Shown here piece by piece: positions 21,290-35,300 of a stretch of 35,769 nt of DNA. Numbering within the stretch: position 1 is the stretch's first letter; the number at the start of each line of letters is the position of its first letter. A program made the position numbers and the translations under genes. The notes below the pieces were generated by a model. That model searched no databases. It saw only the letters and a list, made by a program, of their open reading frames with translations, and was not told the origin of the DNA. Location of the stretch: positions 1 through 35,769 of the forward strand of contig JACVTC010000374.1 of NCBI GenBank assembly GCA_016946835.1, in the 5' to 3' direction. The DNA is from Neocallimastix lanati (nom. inval.). Taxonomy: Eukaryota; Neocallimastigomycota; Neocallimastigomycetes; Neocallimastigales; Neocallimastigaceae.

Positions 21290-24200
21290 GTAAATAGTTG
21301 ATTTATATATATATATATATATGTAATTAGGTATCAAATAGAATTTTAAGATATTTATTATATATAAATTTTTTTATAACAATATTTTGAAAATTTGAAT
21401 TAATAAAATAAAGAAAATGAGAGAAAATTACAAGAATGCCAAACAATAGAAAAGTGTAGGAAAGCAGATAACACTGAAGAAAATACTAGAACTGGCTATA
21501 ATAAACAAAATTGTATAACAACAGATGATGTTATATATACCAAATTTACTACGACCAATGAAGAAACCGGTGAAACAAGCACATGTTATAAAAAATTAGA
21601 CCCAGGTGTTCATGTATTTGACTCAAAAAATAATGAAGTAAATCTAAAAGAAGATAGAAAATTTATTAATAAGGATGTTTTAAATTATAGAATGTATACT
21701 TGCTCAACAAATAAATGTGTAAAAACTTCTGGTTACATTAAGATTGATAAATTATATATTAATCCTGATAGTTTACCAGATGATTTTGATCTTACATGTA
21801 CTAATTATTTTATGATTTTATGTTCTGAAAATTATGATAATAATGATATGGATTGTAGTATAGGTAAACTAAACAAAAATAGTGAGGGTCAATGTCTAGA
21901 AAATAACATAGAATATGTGCTTACCCAAGATCCAGTTGAAGCTGTATACTCCATTACTCCAAATAATGTTTCAAAATTAGAAGCTAATGTAAATTGTATG
22001 GATGGTCAAGGAGGTAATTTTTCTTCTGGGAATAAAATATGTTTAGGTGTAAATAGTAAACTAGAAACTGTTGAAATTGGATTTCAATCTAATAATGATA
22101 ATCCTTATTATTATTTAACAAAATCCTCAAGTAAGGTATTTATCATTCCAAATGATGCAAATGCCATTATATTGAAACAAACTGCTAACGTAATTTATCA
22201 TGAAAATTCATCTAGTACTGGTAAATATATTTTTTTTATTATTATTATTATTTTATTTTATATAGTGTAGTAATAATATTAATAAAAAAGAAAAAAGAAA
22301 AAAAAGACATTTTTTTCTTATTAAGTGAAAAATATTTTTTTAAAAAAATTTTTAAATTACTAAGCTGGAATATATTCAATTATCATATTATATTATAATA
22401 TAATTTAATTAATTTTTGTTGTATACACATAAATAGAATCTACTGTAATAGTAGATATGGACACTAAACAAGAAGCTTATTCTAATGAATTAGAAAAAGC
22501 ATTCCAAAAAGATAATTTAAGTGATTCAGATTTAAGTAAATATAATATTTATAAATGCAGCAGCGGTAATTGCCAAATATATAATGGACATAATGTCGTT
22601 AATGTCAAAACTACAGATATAATTAATCTTAATAATACCACCTCGACATATTTTGATAGTGAATATTTAGCTTCTATTGCAATACTTAACTGTGATGATA
22701 ATTCCTGTAAAAGAACTTATGGATATATCAAAACCAGTGATGACTTCTATTATTCTATTTCATATCCAAAATTTAACAATACGAAACTAACTGATAGGGA
22801 TTTTATTTCCAATTGTAATACAAATGCTGATATCGGTAAACTTATAACTGGAGGAAATTTTTGTCAAAAAATAGGTTATTCTATTACAGATCCAATGAAA
22901 GAACCAGTTGGAGATAAATATATTTATTATATTATATCAGCAGAAGAAAAAACTATATTTCATGATAAAGATATGGGAAAAAGCTTAATAATTTCAGCAA
23001 CAACAAATACTCTTATCTTTGATGGGCTCAGTACAAATAAGGGATTAAAGCTCTTTGGCAATGGTGCAATTATTAAAGTTGAAGAATCAGATATTAATAA
23101 ATTCCAAAATGCACTTACCCTTTATTACTGTGATGATAAAGGTCTTTGTAAATCCTTAAATGGATATGTTACTGACGGTAATGATTATTATTATCAAATT
23201 TACTCTGATGGAAGTGATTCAACTCTAGTAAATCAAGACAATGAATGTACCTCTGAGTCCATCGGTAAATTAGATAATTATCATAAATTTTGTCTTGGGC
23301 ATGAGAGTATTAGTTTTTTAACAAATGGTGATAAAGCATATTATATTTTCAAAAAAGATGGAAATAACTATTCACTTGTTAGAGGAATACCGAATATATT
23401 TGCAATAGAAGACCATAACTATTCAGGTATGATAAATTAAATTTAATTATAAAAAGAATTATTATAAAAAAAAAAAAGTTTAAATACTTATTATTAAGAA
23501 ATAAATAAATAAAACAAAACAAAAATTAAACCATTTCATTATTAAAATTCAAAAAAAAAAAAAAAAAAAAAAAAAAATAAAAAATAAAAAATAAAAAAAA
23601 GGCTAATTTAAAAAAAAAAAAAAAAAAAAGAGTACATATTATAAAAAAAAAATAAGTTGGAGTAATTCAATATTAAAATAAAAAAAATAAAATAAAATAA
23701 AATAAAAAAGTTGGAGTACCCATTATTAAAATAAAAAAAAAAAAAAAATAAATAAATTGGAGTATTCAATATTAAAATAAAAATAATAAAAAAAAAAGTT
23801 AGAGTAATCAATATTAAAATAAAAAATTAAAAAAAAAGTATATATATTTATTTTTAAAAATATAAATAAATTACAATTACAATCCAAATAAAAAAAAGGT
23901 CAACATTTCAAAAAGTAAAATAATAATAAAAAAATAAAATTATATATAAATATATATATATATATATATTTATTTATTTTTGAGAGGCAGTTAAAATGAA
24001 AGAATATTTTTTATCAGCTAATTTTCTCAATTTTTATAATATATTCATTCATTTAATTATGTTATTATAGTATTGATAAAAAAAATAGAATTATTAATAA
24101 TAATGAATCAATTATTTTTTATTTTTTATTTATTATATTTTATTATGCTATATTTATAGGTGACCTTCCAAAGTTTAATGTAATTAACACCGATAGTTTA

Positions 24201-25884
24201 GACAAAATTGATTTAGGAACTAGTACTGCTATAGATTTAACAAACAATAAAGATGATTTGGCACTCTTTAATTGTGATACCTCTACTAATGTTTGTAAAC
24301 AAACTTTTGGTTATATTAAATCAAATGATAGTTCTCCGACGTATTATTCATTTAATAAAGATAAAATAAATACAATTGTTGATTTAACCTCAACACCATT
24401 ACCAACATGTGCTACAGATAATGATGTAGGAAAATTACAACCGAATGGAAGTTTATGTCTTATTAATTCAGAAAGTTCTGTAATAGAAGAAACTATGATT
24501 AACTATAAAGAATATGTTATAAGTGTCAGTACTGATAATATCTTTTTAAAAAACGAAGATGATACAAAAAAAAATATTGTTATTAAAGCAACTGATTCAG
24601 CGTTTTACTATGATAACTTTTGTAGTGAAGACATTGTTCTTACCACAAAAGCTTCAAAAATTGAAACTACTGCAATTGATAAAACAATAGATGAATCGAG
24701 CTTGGTAGCTTACAGTTGTAATATAGAGGGTATCTGTACTCAAGTAGGTGGTTTTGTCACAAATGGAAAAAATGAATATTTCGAATTAACAAATAGTAGT
24801 AATTCATCAAAAGTAGCATCACTTTATACTGATTGTAGTAGCATTAATCAATTAACTACTGGTGGAAAACTCTGTGTAAATAATAACATTAGTTATGCTC
24901 TTGGATTCTTGACTGACGGTACCAAATATTATATGAGTTATAATGGATCTACCTATAGTTTAATAATAGCTAAAAAAAATATATTTATAATTAGAGAAGT
25001 TGAAGGTAATTATTTCTTTATTTTTTTTTATTTCTATTTTACTTTACTTTTTTTGTTAAGAATGGAAAATTTTATATTTTATAATGCATCCGTTTTACAT
25101 AAATAGAGAATTATTATTTATATTTCATTTTTTATTTATTTATTTATTTTTTTTTTTTTATCATTCTTTATTTTTTATCTTTTATGTTAAATTTATTTAA
25201 TATATATATATATATATATAATTTTATATACATACATTTTTTTTATTCATTTTTCTTAAATAACGTATTTTTTTTTTTTTTCGTAATCTTTTTTTTTTTA
25301 AAAAAAAAAAAAAAAAAATATTAAAAAATTATTTTTCTAGATGCGACTAATGGAACAAACATAGTAAATGTTGAAACCTCCAAAATAGTTAATCCTCCAA
25401 GTAGTACAGAAGAAATCGACTATTATGTTTTAAATAATATAGTACTTTTCTTGTGTAGTACTATTAATAGTATTAATTTGTGTAAACAAACCTATGGTTA
25501 CATTGGTAATCCTACCTCAGGAAAATACTATTCCATTGCTTCGAATAATACAAATAGTAAGTATTCAGATTTCGAATTCTCTTGCTCAACTACTTATATT
25601 GGAAAATTAAATTCATCAGGAGGTCTCTGTCTTGGTTCTAATACAGGTGTATTAATTACCAATGAGAATTCCAATGCAGTTTACGTCATGCCCGGTGCCA
25701 GTGATTCAATATTTTCAAATAGTGCTAATAGTATTTTAATCAAATCCACCACCAATTCTCATGTACTTAATAATCTTGTAGATAGTAAGTTATTCTTTTA
25801 TATTATATATATTTTTTATTATTATTACTTTTTTTTTATTTTCTTAAATAACATAATATATGTATATTTTTAAAAAAAATAATA

Positions 25885-25935
<51 letters not shown>

Positions 25936-26035
25936 TACTACCTTCTATTTTATTTATTTATTTTATGAAACTAACTATTTAATATTTCATTTTAATTTTT
26001 TTTAAATTAAAAATATTTTTTTTCTTTCTTTCTTT

Positions 26036-26082
<47 letters not shown>

Positions 26083-26101
26083 ATATTTTTTTTATTATAT
26101 T

Positions 26102-26137
<36 letters not shown>

Positions 26138-29100
26138 AGATACCCAAGATGGGGGTGTAAAATTATTTAAAGATAATAAATTATTAAGTGTAACTTCTAC
26201 CATTGTTGATGGAAATAATTTATCACTGTATATCTGTAATTCCGAAGGAATTTGCTATCCAGCAGATGGATATGCAAAAATTGACGATAATAAATATTAT
26301 TATATAAATGATGGGGTATCTAATGAATGGATAACATCTAATTGTAGCTGTATAGACAATACTAAAATAGGCATGCTGAATAGCAATAATGAGTTTTGTA
26401 TTGGAGGTACTGATTCTATAGAATTTCCGGATTCTTCCAACAAATTAAATAATTATATTATTTACGAAACCGGTAAAAATTATCGATTAGTAAAAACCGC
26501 CGAAAATTTAATAGCTAAAGTTACATTATTAGGTAATTTAAGATAAATTTATATATATATATATATATATAATATTTTTGCTTTTTAACATATATTATAT
26601 ATATGTGTATCTTATTTTATATAATGAAAAATTAAATTAAACAATAATATCTTATTTATTAATTTTATTAATATTTTTTTTATACAAAAATAATATAGAG
26701 AATGAGTATCCCAATAATGGTCTTAATATTTATAATATCGGATTCCAAATAAAAAAATTTACAAACGCCGACGTCTCCAAAGAGATTGAAGCCTCCATCC
26801 TTTCAAATTTATTTTTCTTCAATTGTAAAATCGATGATTCTTTGAAAAAGTGTGTTCAAACTTATGGTTATTTGAAAGGAGGAAGCACCGTTTATGAAAT
26901 CAATGTTAGTGGAACTAATTCAATAACTACAGCAGAGGCGATATGTACTGTTGGTAAAATAAAAACTGAAAATGAAGGACTTTATCTTGATACTGATGAG
27001 GCTAATGCGGCGGTCGCTGAATTTAAACAAAGTAAAGATGAAATATATGTAATTAACGTTCCAAAACACAACGTATTTATTAGTATACCTGATCCTGCTT
27101 CTGCAGACGATAATAGTGAAAGCAAGAATAATATTGTAATCGGATATAATGCCACATTGAATTCATTTTATTATGATAATCTCTATAGTGGTGATTATGT
27201 TGTTCTTACCATTTCAAATACCCAAATCAAAGTAGAAGAAATTAATATTGATTCATACAATAAATTGAAAGTCTTTACTTGTGAAATAAATGGTAAATGT
27301 ATTCAAAAAACAGGTTTTGTTACTAATAACAATAATTATTATTCATTTGTATCTGATGGAACAGTTTCAAAAATGTATGAAACTAAAGCAACTTGTAAAG
27401 AAATCAATAACATTGGTGAATTAAGAAGTGATGGAAAACTATGTATAAGTATTAATGATGAAACTATTGATTTTTTAGATAAAAATAGTTCATTGGTAGA
27501 AAATTATATAATTAGAGTAGCAAAGATAAATGAAAATGATAGTATCGAACAAACATATAAACTTGTTACCTCTATCCATTCTATATTTTTAATTGATGTA
27601 CTTAAAGGTAATTGACCATTAATAATTAAAATAATAATAATAAATAATAATAATAATAAATAATAATAATAAATAATAATAATAAATAATAATAATAAAT
27701 AATAAAAATAAATAATAAAAATAAATAATAATAATAAATAATAATAATAAATAATAATAATAAATAATAATAATAAATAATAAAAATAAATAATAATAAT
27801 AATAAATAATAATAATAAATAATAATAATAAATAATAATAATACTAAATTACAATAAATTATTATTAATAATAATAATAATACTAAATTACAATAAATTA
27901 TTATTAATAACAATAATAATATATATATATATATATATAAATTTATTATTTTGTTTTGCTTTCTTTTTCGTTTTGTTTACTTTATTTCAATTATTATATA
28001 ATAACTATTTTTATATTAAAAATAATTACCCTATAAAATATAAAATAAAAGATCTTAAATCAGGAACGAATATAGTAAATAATAAAACCTCACAAACGAT
28101 AAAGCAGGAAGATACTCCTGAACTAACTGATTTAAATAATATTGGCCTTTACTATTGTGTTCAAGAAGAATCTAATAGTGATGTCTTGTCCTGTAAACGA
28201 ACCTATGGATATATTAAGTTAGGAAGCAATTTAAGTACTAAGTATTATTCTATTGGATATAATAAAAATAATGAGGAGATTAAACCCAATGAGTTGTCGT
28301 CGAGTACTAGTTGTTCAAATACTGAAACTGCAAAATTAATGAGTGATGAAAGTCTATGTTTGGGAGGTAATCTTAAAGGGGAATTTGCAACAACAAATAA
28401 TAATACTTATATTATAAATAATCCTGGAGGGTCAGTATTTGATAGTACAACCAACAACATTTTAATTTATTCTGACGCCAACTCTTATGTCTTTCAAAAT
28501 ATTGTTAATAGTAAGTTTTTAATTTTTATTTTAATTTCTTTTTTTTTATTTTTATTTTTATTTATATTACATACATTCATTTAATTTTTTTTTTTTTTTT
28601 TTATTTATTTAAATCTATTTAAATTATTTATTTTGACTTATTTATTTATATATATATTATAATATATGTAATGTTTATTTATTTACATAATATCATAATA
28701 TCTATGCATTTATTTATTTAATTTATTTATATATATTCTTTGTATACATTATTAATATATTATTTAAAAATAATATTTAATATATATATATATATATATA
28801 CTTTTTTTATTTAAAGTTTCAGTTGATAATGGAGTAAAATTATTTGAATCCAATAAATTAATTAGTCCTTCAGGTATTTCTTCTCCTTCTGAGTTATCTC
28901 TTTATATTTGCGATAAAGACGGTTTTTGTTTGAAAGCTGAAGGTTATGCAAATAACAATAACGCTTATTATGAAATACCATCAGAGAATCCTACACTAAA
29001 TAGTTTTGGTTCCACTTGTAATTCAGCAACAGGCAAAATAATAGAAATTGATAGCAGTAAAAAACTTTGTATTGATAGTGTTAATAGTGTAGAATTTCCA

Positions 29101-29239
29101 TCAACTTCATCAAATCAAAGTAATTATATTATCAAGGAAGATGATGATACATATAAATTGACAAAATTAATTCCAAATATAATTGCCAAAATAAAATTAG
29201 AGGGTAAATATCCAAAATTATTGAAAGATTAAAAATAAA

Positions 29240-29306
<67 letters not shown>

Positions 29307-32300
29307 TTAAAATACATATTTTATGAAGAAATATATATAAAAAATATATATATATATATATTAAAATATTTTTACTATTTAACGATGTAAAAAAATATAA
29401 AATAAAAATAAAAATGAGAAATTGATGATAAAATTCAATTTAATTTTTATAATTTAATAATTCAAAGTAAATTAAATCATTTCAATTCAATTCAAGTAAA
29501 ATAAAAATGAATGAAGCATAAGTAGATAATAAAGAAATAAAATAATTTACAGTAAATAAGATTAAAATTTTATAAAAAACTAATTAAAATAATAATAATA
29601 ATAATAATAAGAGTAATTTACAGTGTAATTAACATTAGAATTTTATAAAAAACTAATTAAAAAAAAAAAAAATAAATAAATAAATAAATAAGAGTAGTTT
29701 ACAGTAACAAACATTAAAATTTTATTAAAAACTAATTAAAAAAGATAAATAAATAATAAATAAATAGATATAAAATAAGAAAAAATAAATAATCGAATAA
29801 AAATAATAAATAGATAGAAATAAGAGATAAATAAATAGAAATAAAGATAAACAATAAAGATAGAGATAGAGATAGAAATAGAAATAGTATATGATTGAAT
29901 GAATGAATAGATAAATATAAAATAGTTTAAAATAATAATAATGTATATATATTTCGTTTATTAATTAGTAATAACAATATTTATAGAAAATTTTAATTTT
30001 TTTATTATATTTTATTTTTTATATTTTGTTGTATTTTAACACCATAAAAAATTTTTTATTATTAATATTTATTTATTTTTAAATATTATTAAGTAAAAAA
30101 AAAAAATATATGTATATATATTTTTATATTATAACGAAATATTTTTTATATATTACAAATTATATTTTTTAAATTATATTTATATTCATTCATTTATATA
30201 CATATTTATTTATTTATTTACATATTTATTTATTTATTTACATATTTATTTATTTATTTATTTACTTATTTATTTATTTTTTCATAAATATAAATTATTG
30301 TTTATTAGATGATAAACTATCAGATTTCAATTTAGTAGATAGTATAAAAATAAAAGTTATAAAAATTCCCGACGATATAAAAGCTTTTAAATTAAAGGCT
30401 ATAATTGGTAATTTGATATTATTTAGATGTAATTCCGAATTAACTGTTTGTAAACAAACGTATGGTTATTTAGCAGCATCCAGTGACAGTGATAGTTCAA
30501 AAAAGTATTATTCTTTTGATATTAAAAATAATGGAAAAGGTCAATTATTAGAAGTTTTAAATGCTAAATGTTCAATAGATAATGATGATATAGGTAAATT
30601 ACTTGAAAATGGAAATCTTTGTATTAAGAGTGGTAATGAACATCCAATGAGTAGTAATGGCGACATTTATTCTCTCTCTACCAACAGCGATAGTGTATTT
30701 TTCAAGAAAGATAATAATAGTAATGATAATAATAGTAATGATAATGATAGTAATAATGATGAAAGCATTATTGTAAGATCGACAGCGAATGCATTTTATT
30801 TAGATAATTATTATCGAGAAAAGGGGGTAAATCTTTTTATTTCATTGAAGAGGACTGAAGATACCTCCCAAGTGAATAGCAATATTAATAATACACAACT
30901 TTGTTATTGTACAGAAGAAGGCCATTGTACAGCCCGTGAGGGCTACATCAAAAGTGGTAATAATAATAATTATTACGCGATTAGTACAACAATGACAAAT
31001 AATAAAATATCATCTACTAGTGATTTTGTGAATACATGCACCAGTAATAACGGTTGGAAATTACTTTCCTATGGAAAACTTTGTTTGGGAAAGGAAAGCA
31101 TTCCATTTTTAACGGCAGGATCGAGTTATTATATTGGGTATGAAAGTAGCAGCAACAGCTTTTTCTTCATCCGGGCCATTACCAATATATTTATGAAGGA
31201 GACCTTGAATGGTAAAATAAAAATTATAAAAAATTTTTTTTTAATTATTTTTTATTTTTTCCTTTTATTTGTATATATATTTTTTGTTTTATAAAATTTT
31301 ATTAAATAAAGAAATATATTTAATATTATAAAAAAAAAAAATATTAAAAAATAAAAAAAAAAAAAAAAAATTAATATTAAAATTTATAACATCATAACAT
31401 CATAACATCATAACATCATAACATCATAACATCATAACATCATAACATAATAACATAATAACATAATAACGGAAATAGGATCTAGAATTATTGCGGATGG
31501 TGCCAATTTAGTGAATGTTGAAACGGCAACGCTTATGGATACAGCACAAACAAGTTTAGACATTTCTCTTATATTAAATAATTTAGCGTACTTTAATTGT
31601 AAAACCGGAACCAGTGCCAATATTTGTAAACAAACAGTGGGTTATTTAAAATCGGAGGATACCCCAACAGTCTATTACTCTATTGACAATCCAGCTAGTA
31701 CTTCTAATACAGTAGTTTCACCTACAAATTCAGCATGTTCAAACACTGAAGGTAATGGACAATTAATTTCTTCTGGACAATTCTGTTCAAATGGAGTGTC
31801 AAACGATTGGACTACGGATTCGTCAGCTACGAATATTATTATTCCATCACCAGTTAGTGGTTCAGTATTTAAAGCCTATAGCAGTAAGGCCATTGTAGCG
31901 AGTATAAGTAGTAATAGTATCATTCTAAATAATCTCTATGATGAAAAAGCAGGACCCAATCTCATCGATAAAAATTCAATGAAAGAATATACATCTTTAC
32001 AATTTGCTACGAAATTTATAGATTTGAAGCTTTTCAATTGTGATAGTAATGGTATTTGTGTCTCTAATACAGGATATATTACTGATGGTAGCGATTATTA
32101 TGAAATTCAAAGTTTCAGTAATAATAGTAATGGAAAAGTTGAACCGTTATCAACAGGGGATTGTTCCTCTAATGTTGGTAGAATTATTAAAATTGAAGAT
32201 GAAAGTAATGGTAAAATTGAATTTTGCATTAATTCCAAGGAAAGCATACCATTCGTTGAAAGTAGTGAAGAAAAAGTCGACTATATAATTGATAAGAATA

Positions 32301-35300
32301 ATAAAAAAATGCTAGTTCGAGCCATTCATAATATTTTCTCTGTCGGGGATATTACAGGAACGACACTTGATAGTGGATTATATGGAGTTATTCGAGATAA
32401 TGGCAAGGCATTTTCATTACCAGCGAACACCACCGTAATAGAAGAAGGATTAAGTAGTTTGGGATTGTATGATTGTGATAGTAGTAAGGGGTGTAAACAA
32501 ACGTATGGTTATTTAAAATCTACGGATAGTAACCCTGTAAGCGGTTATTATTCAGTGAGTATTGCTACGACGGCGACGAATGAAAGAATTGTACCAACGG
32601 ATACTTCATGCAGTACAGTTGGAGCTCTTTTAAATGGTGATAATCTTTGTATAAATATAAATGACTCAAAGAATGGAGGAATGATTAATGGTAAAGAATA
32701 TATCATTGATGCATCAAGCGGAAGTATATTTAACGGCAGTCACCAAGATTCGTATGTAGTAGTGAAAGCTACCACGAATTCATTTACGTTGAAAACCATG
32801 GAAGATGGCTATCAAGTCAATTATAAAGATGGAGGAAATGTTGTAAGACCAGCATCAACTACTGATTTTAATAATGAAAGTTCGCGTGAAGGTGTTGGTA
32901 TCTACCAATGTGAAGGGAAGACAAATACATGTCAGTTGGTCGCTGGTTATGCACTCACAGGATCATCTATTTATACTTTTACTAACGACCGATCTGGAGC
33001 GAGTCCATATGTAGCTAAAGAAGATTCAAAATTAAAATGTGAAGATAAAAGCGGAGAAATTCTCAAGAAATCGGGAAAGAATTATCTTTGTTTAAAAAAG
33101 GAACTCAGTGTTGAACTTTCTCAAGACAACGCGGGAAATTATGTAGCAGTTGGTACTAAAGGGAAAAACTCACCATTAACAATTGAAAAAATGATTAAAT
33201 ATTATTCTTCAAGTACGGCGAATACGATCAGTTATATTGTGAATGATGAATATTTCAAAGGAAAAGACCAAAAGAATTATGTCATTAAAGTGGGAAATGA
33301 ATATTATCTCTATGAATTCCAAGAAGATGGCGAAGTTTATAAGTGGAAGAATGATCCATCGGATGAAATAAGCGCGTACAAGCAATTGGAAGAAGATTAT
33401 GATAATGTGTATGAAGATATTTCACCCAAATTATCAGCGGGCGATCGTATTTATCTCTTTTATTGTGAATCTGGAGAGTGTATAGAAAGTGATGGATATA
33501 TGGTTATTGAAGATACTAGCGATATCATCCATAAATATACTAAATCTAAAAATTGGAGCAAAGAATCATCAACGAATGATTGTACAGCAGCACTTCTAAG
33601 CACTATTAAAATTGATGAGAGTCAAACGCCTAATAAATTAAATATTTGTTTAAGAAATAATGATCAAGGAGTGGAACGTCAATTAATTGACAAATCGGAT
33701 AATTATATGGTTCAAATCAAGGAAACAGTTGAATATCAAAAATTTGTTGGTAATACGGAACAAACGATTATAGGAAAGCCAGATGAAAAGGATGGATATT
33801 ATCTGGTTAAAGGGAGTAGTGTAGTTATCAAGGAGGTAAATACAGAACCCACGGATGTCATTGTACACTGTGTAAATGCGTACTGTACTGGTAAAAGAGC
33901 AGACAGTAATGATACAGGATATTATCCAGATGGTAATGAAAAAGGTATTGTACATTGTGAAGAAAAGGACGATGGGAGCGTTGAATGTAAATTGGAAGAA
34001 GTCAGTGAAACATCGGCGTATATTGATGGAGGGGATCCGAGTAAATTAATATATTGTTCAGTGAGTGATGAAGATGGAAGCGTTAAATGTACGTCTATTG
34101 AAAGTCATCCTGAAGAAGGCAAACCAGAGTACTTTGTAGGAGGTAATGGAGAATTGATTACCTGTACGAAAAGTGAAGGTAAGACGGAGTGTTCGATAAA
34201 GGATAGTGATCTCAACGGATACTTTATAAATACCTCGAACGACGCGAACGAAGATGAAAAACGTATAATTAAATGTGAAAATAAGAAATGTGAAGAGTTA
34301 AGCGAAGACGACCTCAAACCAAGTCAAAATAAAAAAATTGGAGATCTTATTGTTGATGAAGATGGCAATATCAAATTACAAATTAAAGATAGTGACACAA
34401 TGGATATTAAACCGGAAGAAGGTAATAAATATCAAGCACTTCCGATTAGAGATAATGAATTTCCAGGAGTTCAAAGCGAAGATTCAGAAAAAAATGTATC
34501 AATAAAAATTGGAACGGATGGTAGTATTATTTATCTTGAAGATAATTTACTTTCAAATTGCAATGAGGATAGCGCCTGCGCTAATGATTATTATTGCATC
34601 AATAGCGATAAAATCCAAGTAGGAATTGAAGGAATATGTACAGATATTAATGGAAGTGAGCATGCCGATCTTGGGAATGCAGGAAAGGCGATACTTTACT
34701 TTGATAACAAAGGCAATAAGTATAAAGAAGTAAATGGGGAAGCAGTCTCTGAAACGGAAGAAAATACGTATGATCAACAGAAAGGGGATTCCAATATTAT
34801 GGCATATCAATGTACCTTCAATGCAGGCGATATGCTTCCTCAAGAGAAATGTGTGCTTGTTAAGGGCTACTTAATATCGGATGGTAAGGGTAGTCAGGGT
34901 AGTCAAGAAGAAATTGTTAATCGGTGTAATGGATGGAAGAAAGAAGGATGTGTTGTCGTTGAAGAGGAAGATAGAGGGCCCTGCGCTGATGGGGATGAGG
35001 GAAGGTTAGGAGAAGAAGAAGATGGTAAAAAAGTATGTTTCGGTAAGGGACTAGGAGTTCCAGTTCCGACGGAAGAGGAAGAAGTAAGGTATATAGCGTT
35101 CCGAGCTAATGAAGTCAATGAAATTTATGGTAAAAATAAAGGAGAAATTGTTTTCCTAGCGTTAACCAACAAGTCAGTATTAGTAGCGGAAGAATCGGAA
35201 GCAGTGAACCAAGGGGTGTATTTGAATTGGAGTGCTAAGGAAGGATTCAAAGATGGTATAATCTATTGTGGGACGGAAAATGACATTGAACAATGTAAAA

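Larger units (their letters stand above)
22584..25041 (-). repeat. Inverted repeat tract 2, right copy
   Basis: Partner of 10,080-12,537. Both edges are abrupt: dense substitutions begin in exon 3 upstream of 22,584 and in intron 4 from 25,042. Confidence 0.82.
26599..35217 (-). repeat. Inverted repeat tract 1, right copy
   Basis: Partner of 1-8,617. Gene R continues 552 bases past the end of the mirrored part. Confidence 0.85.
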
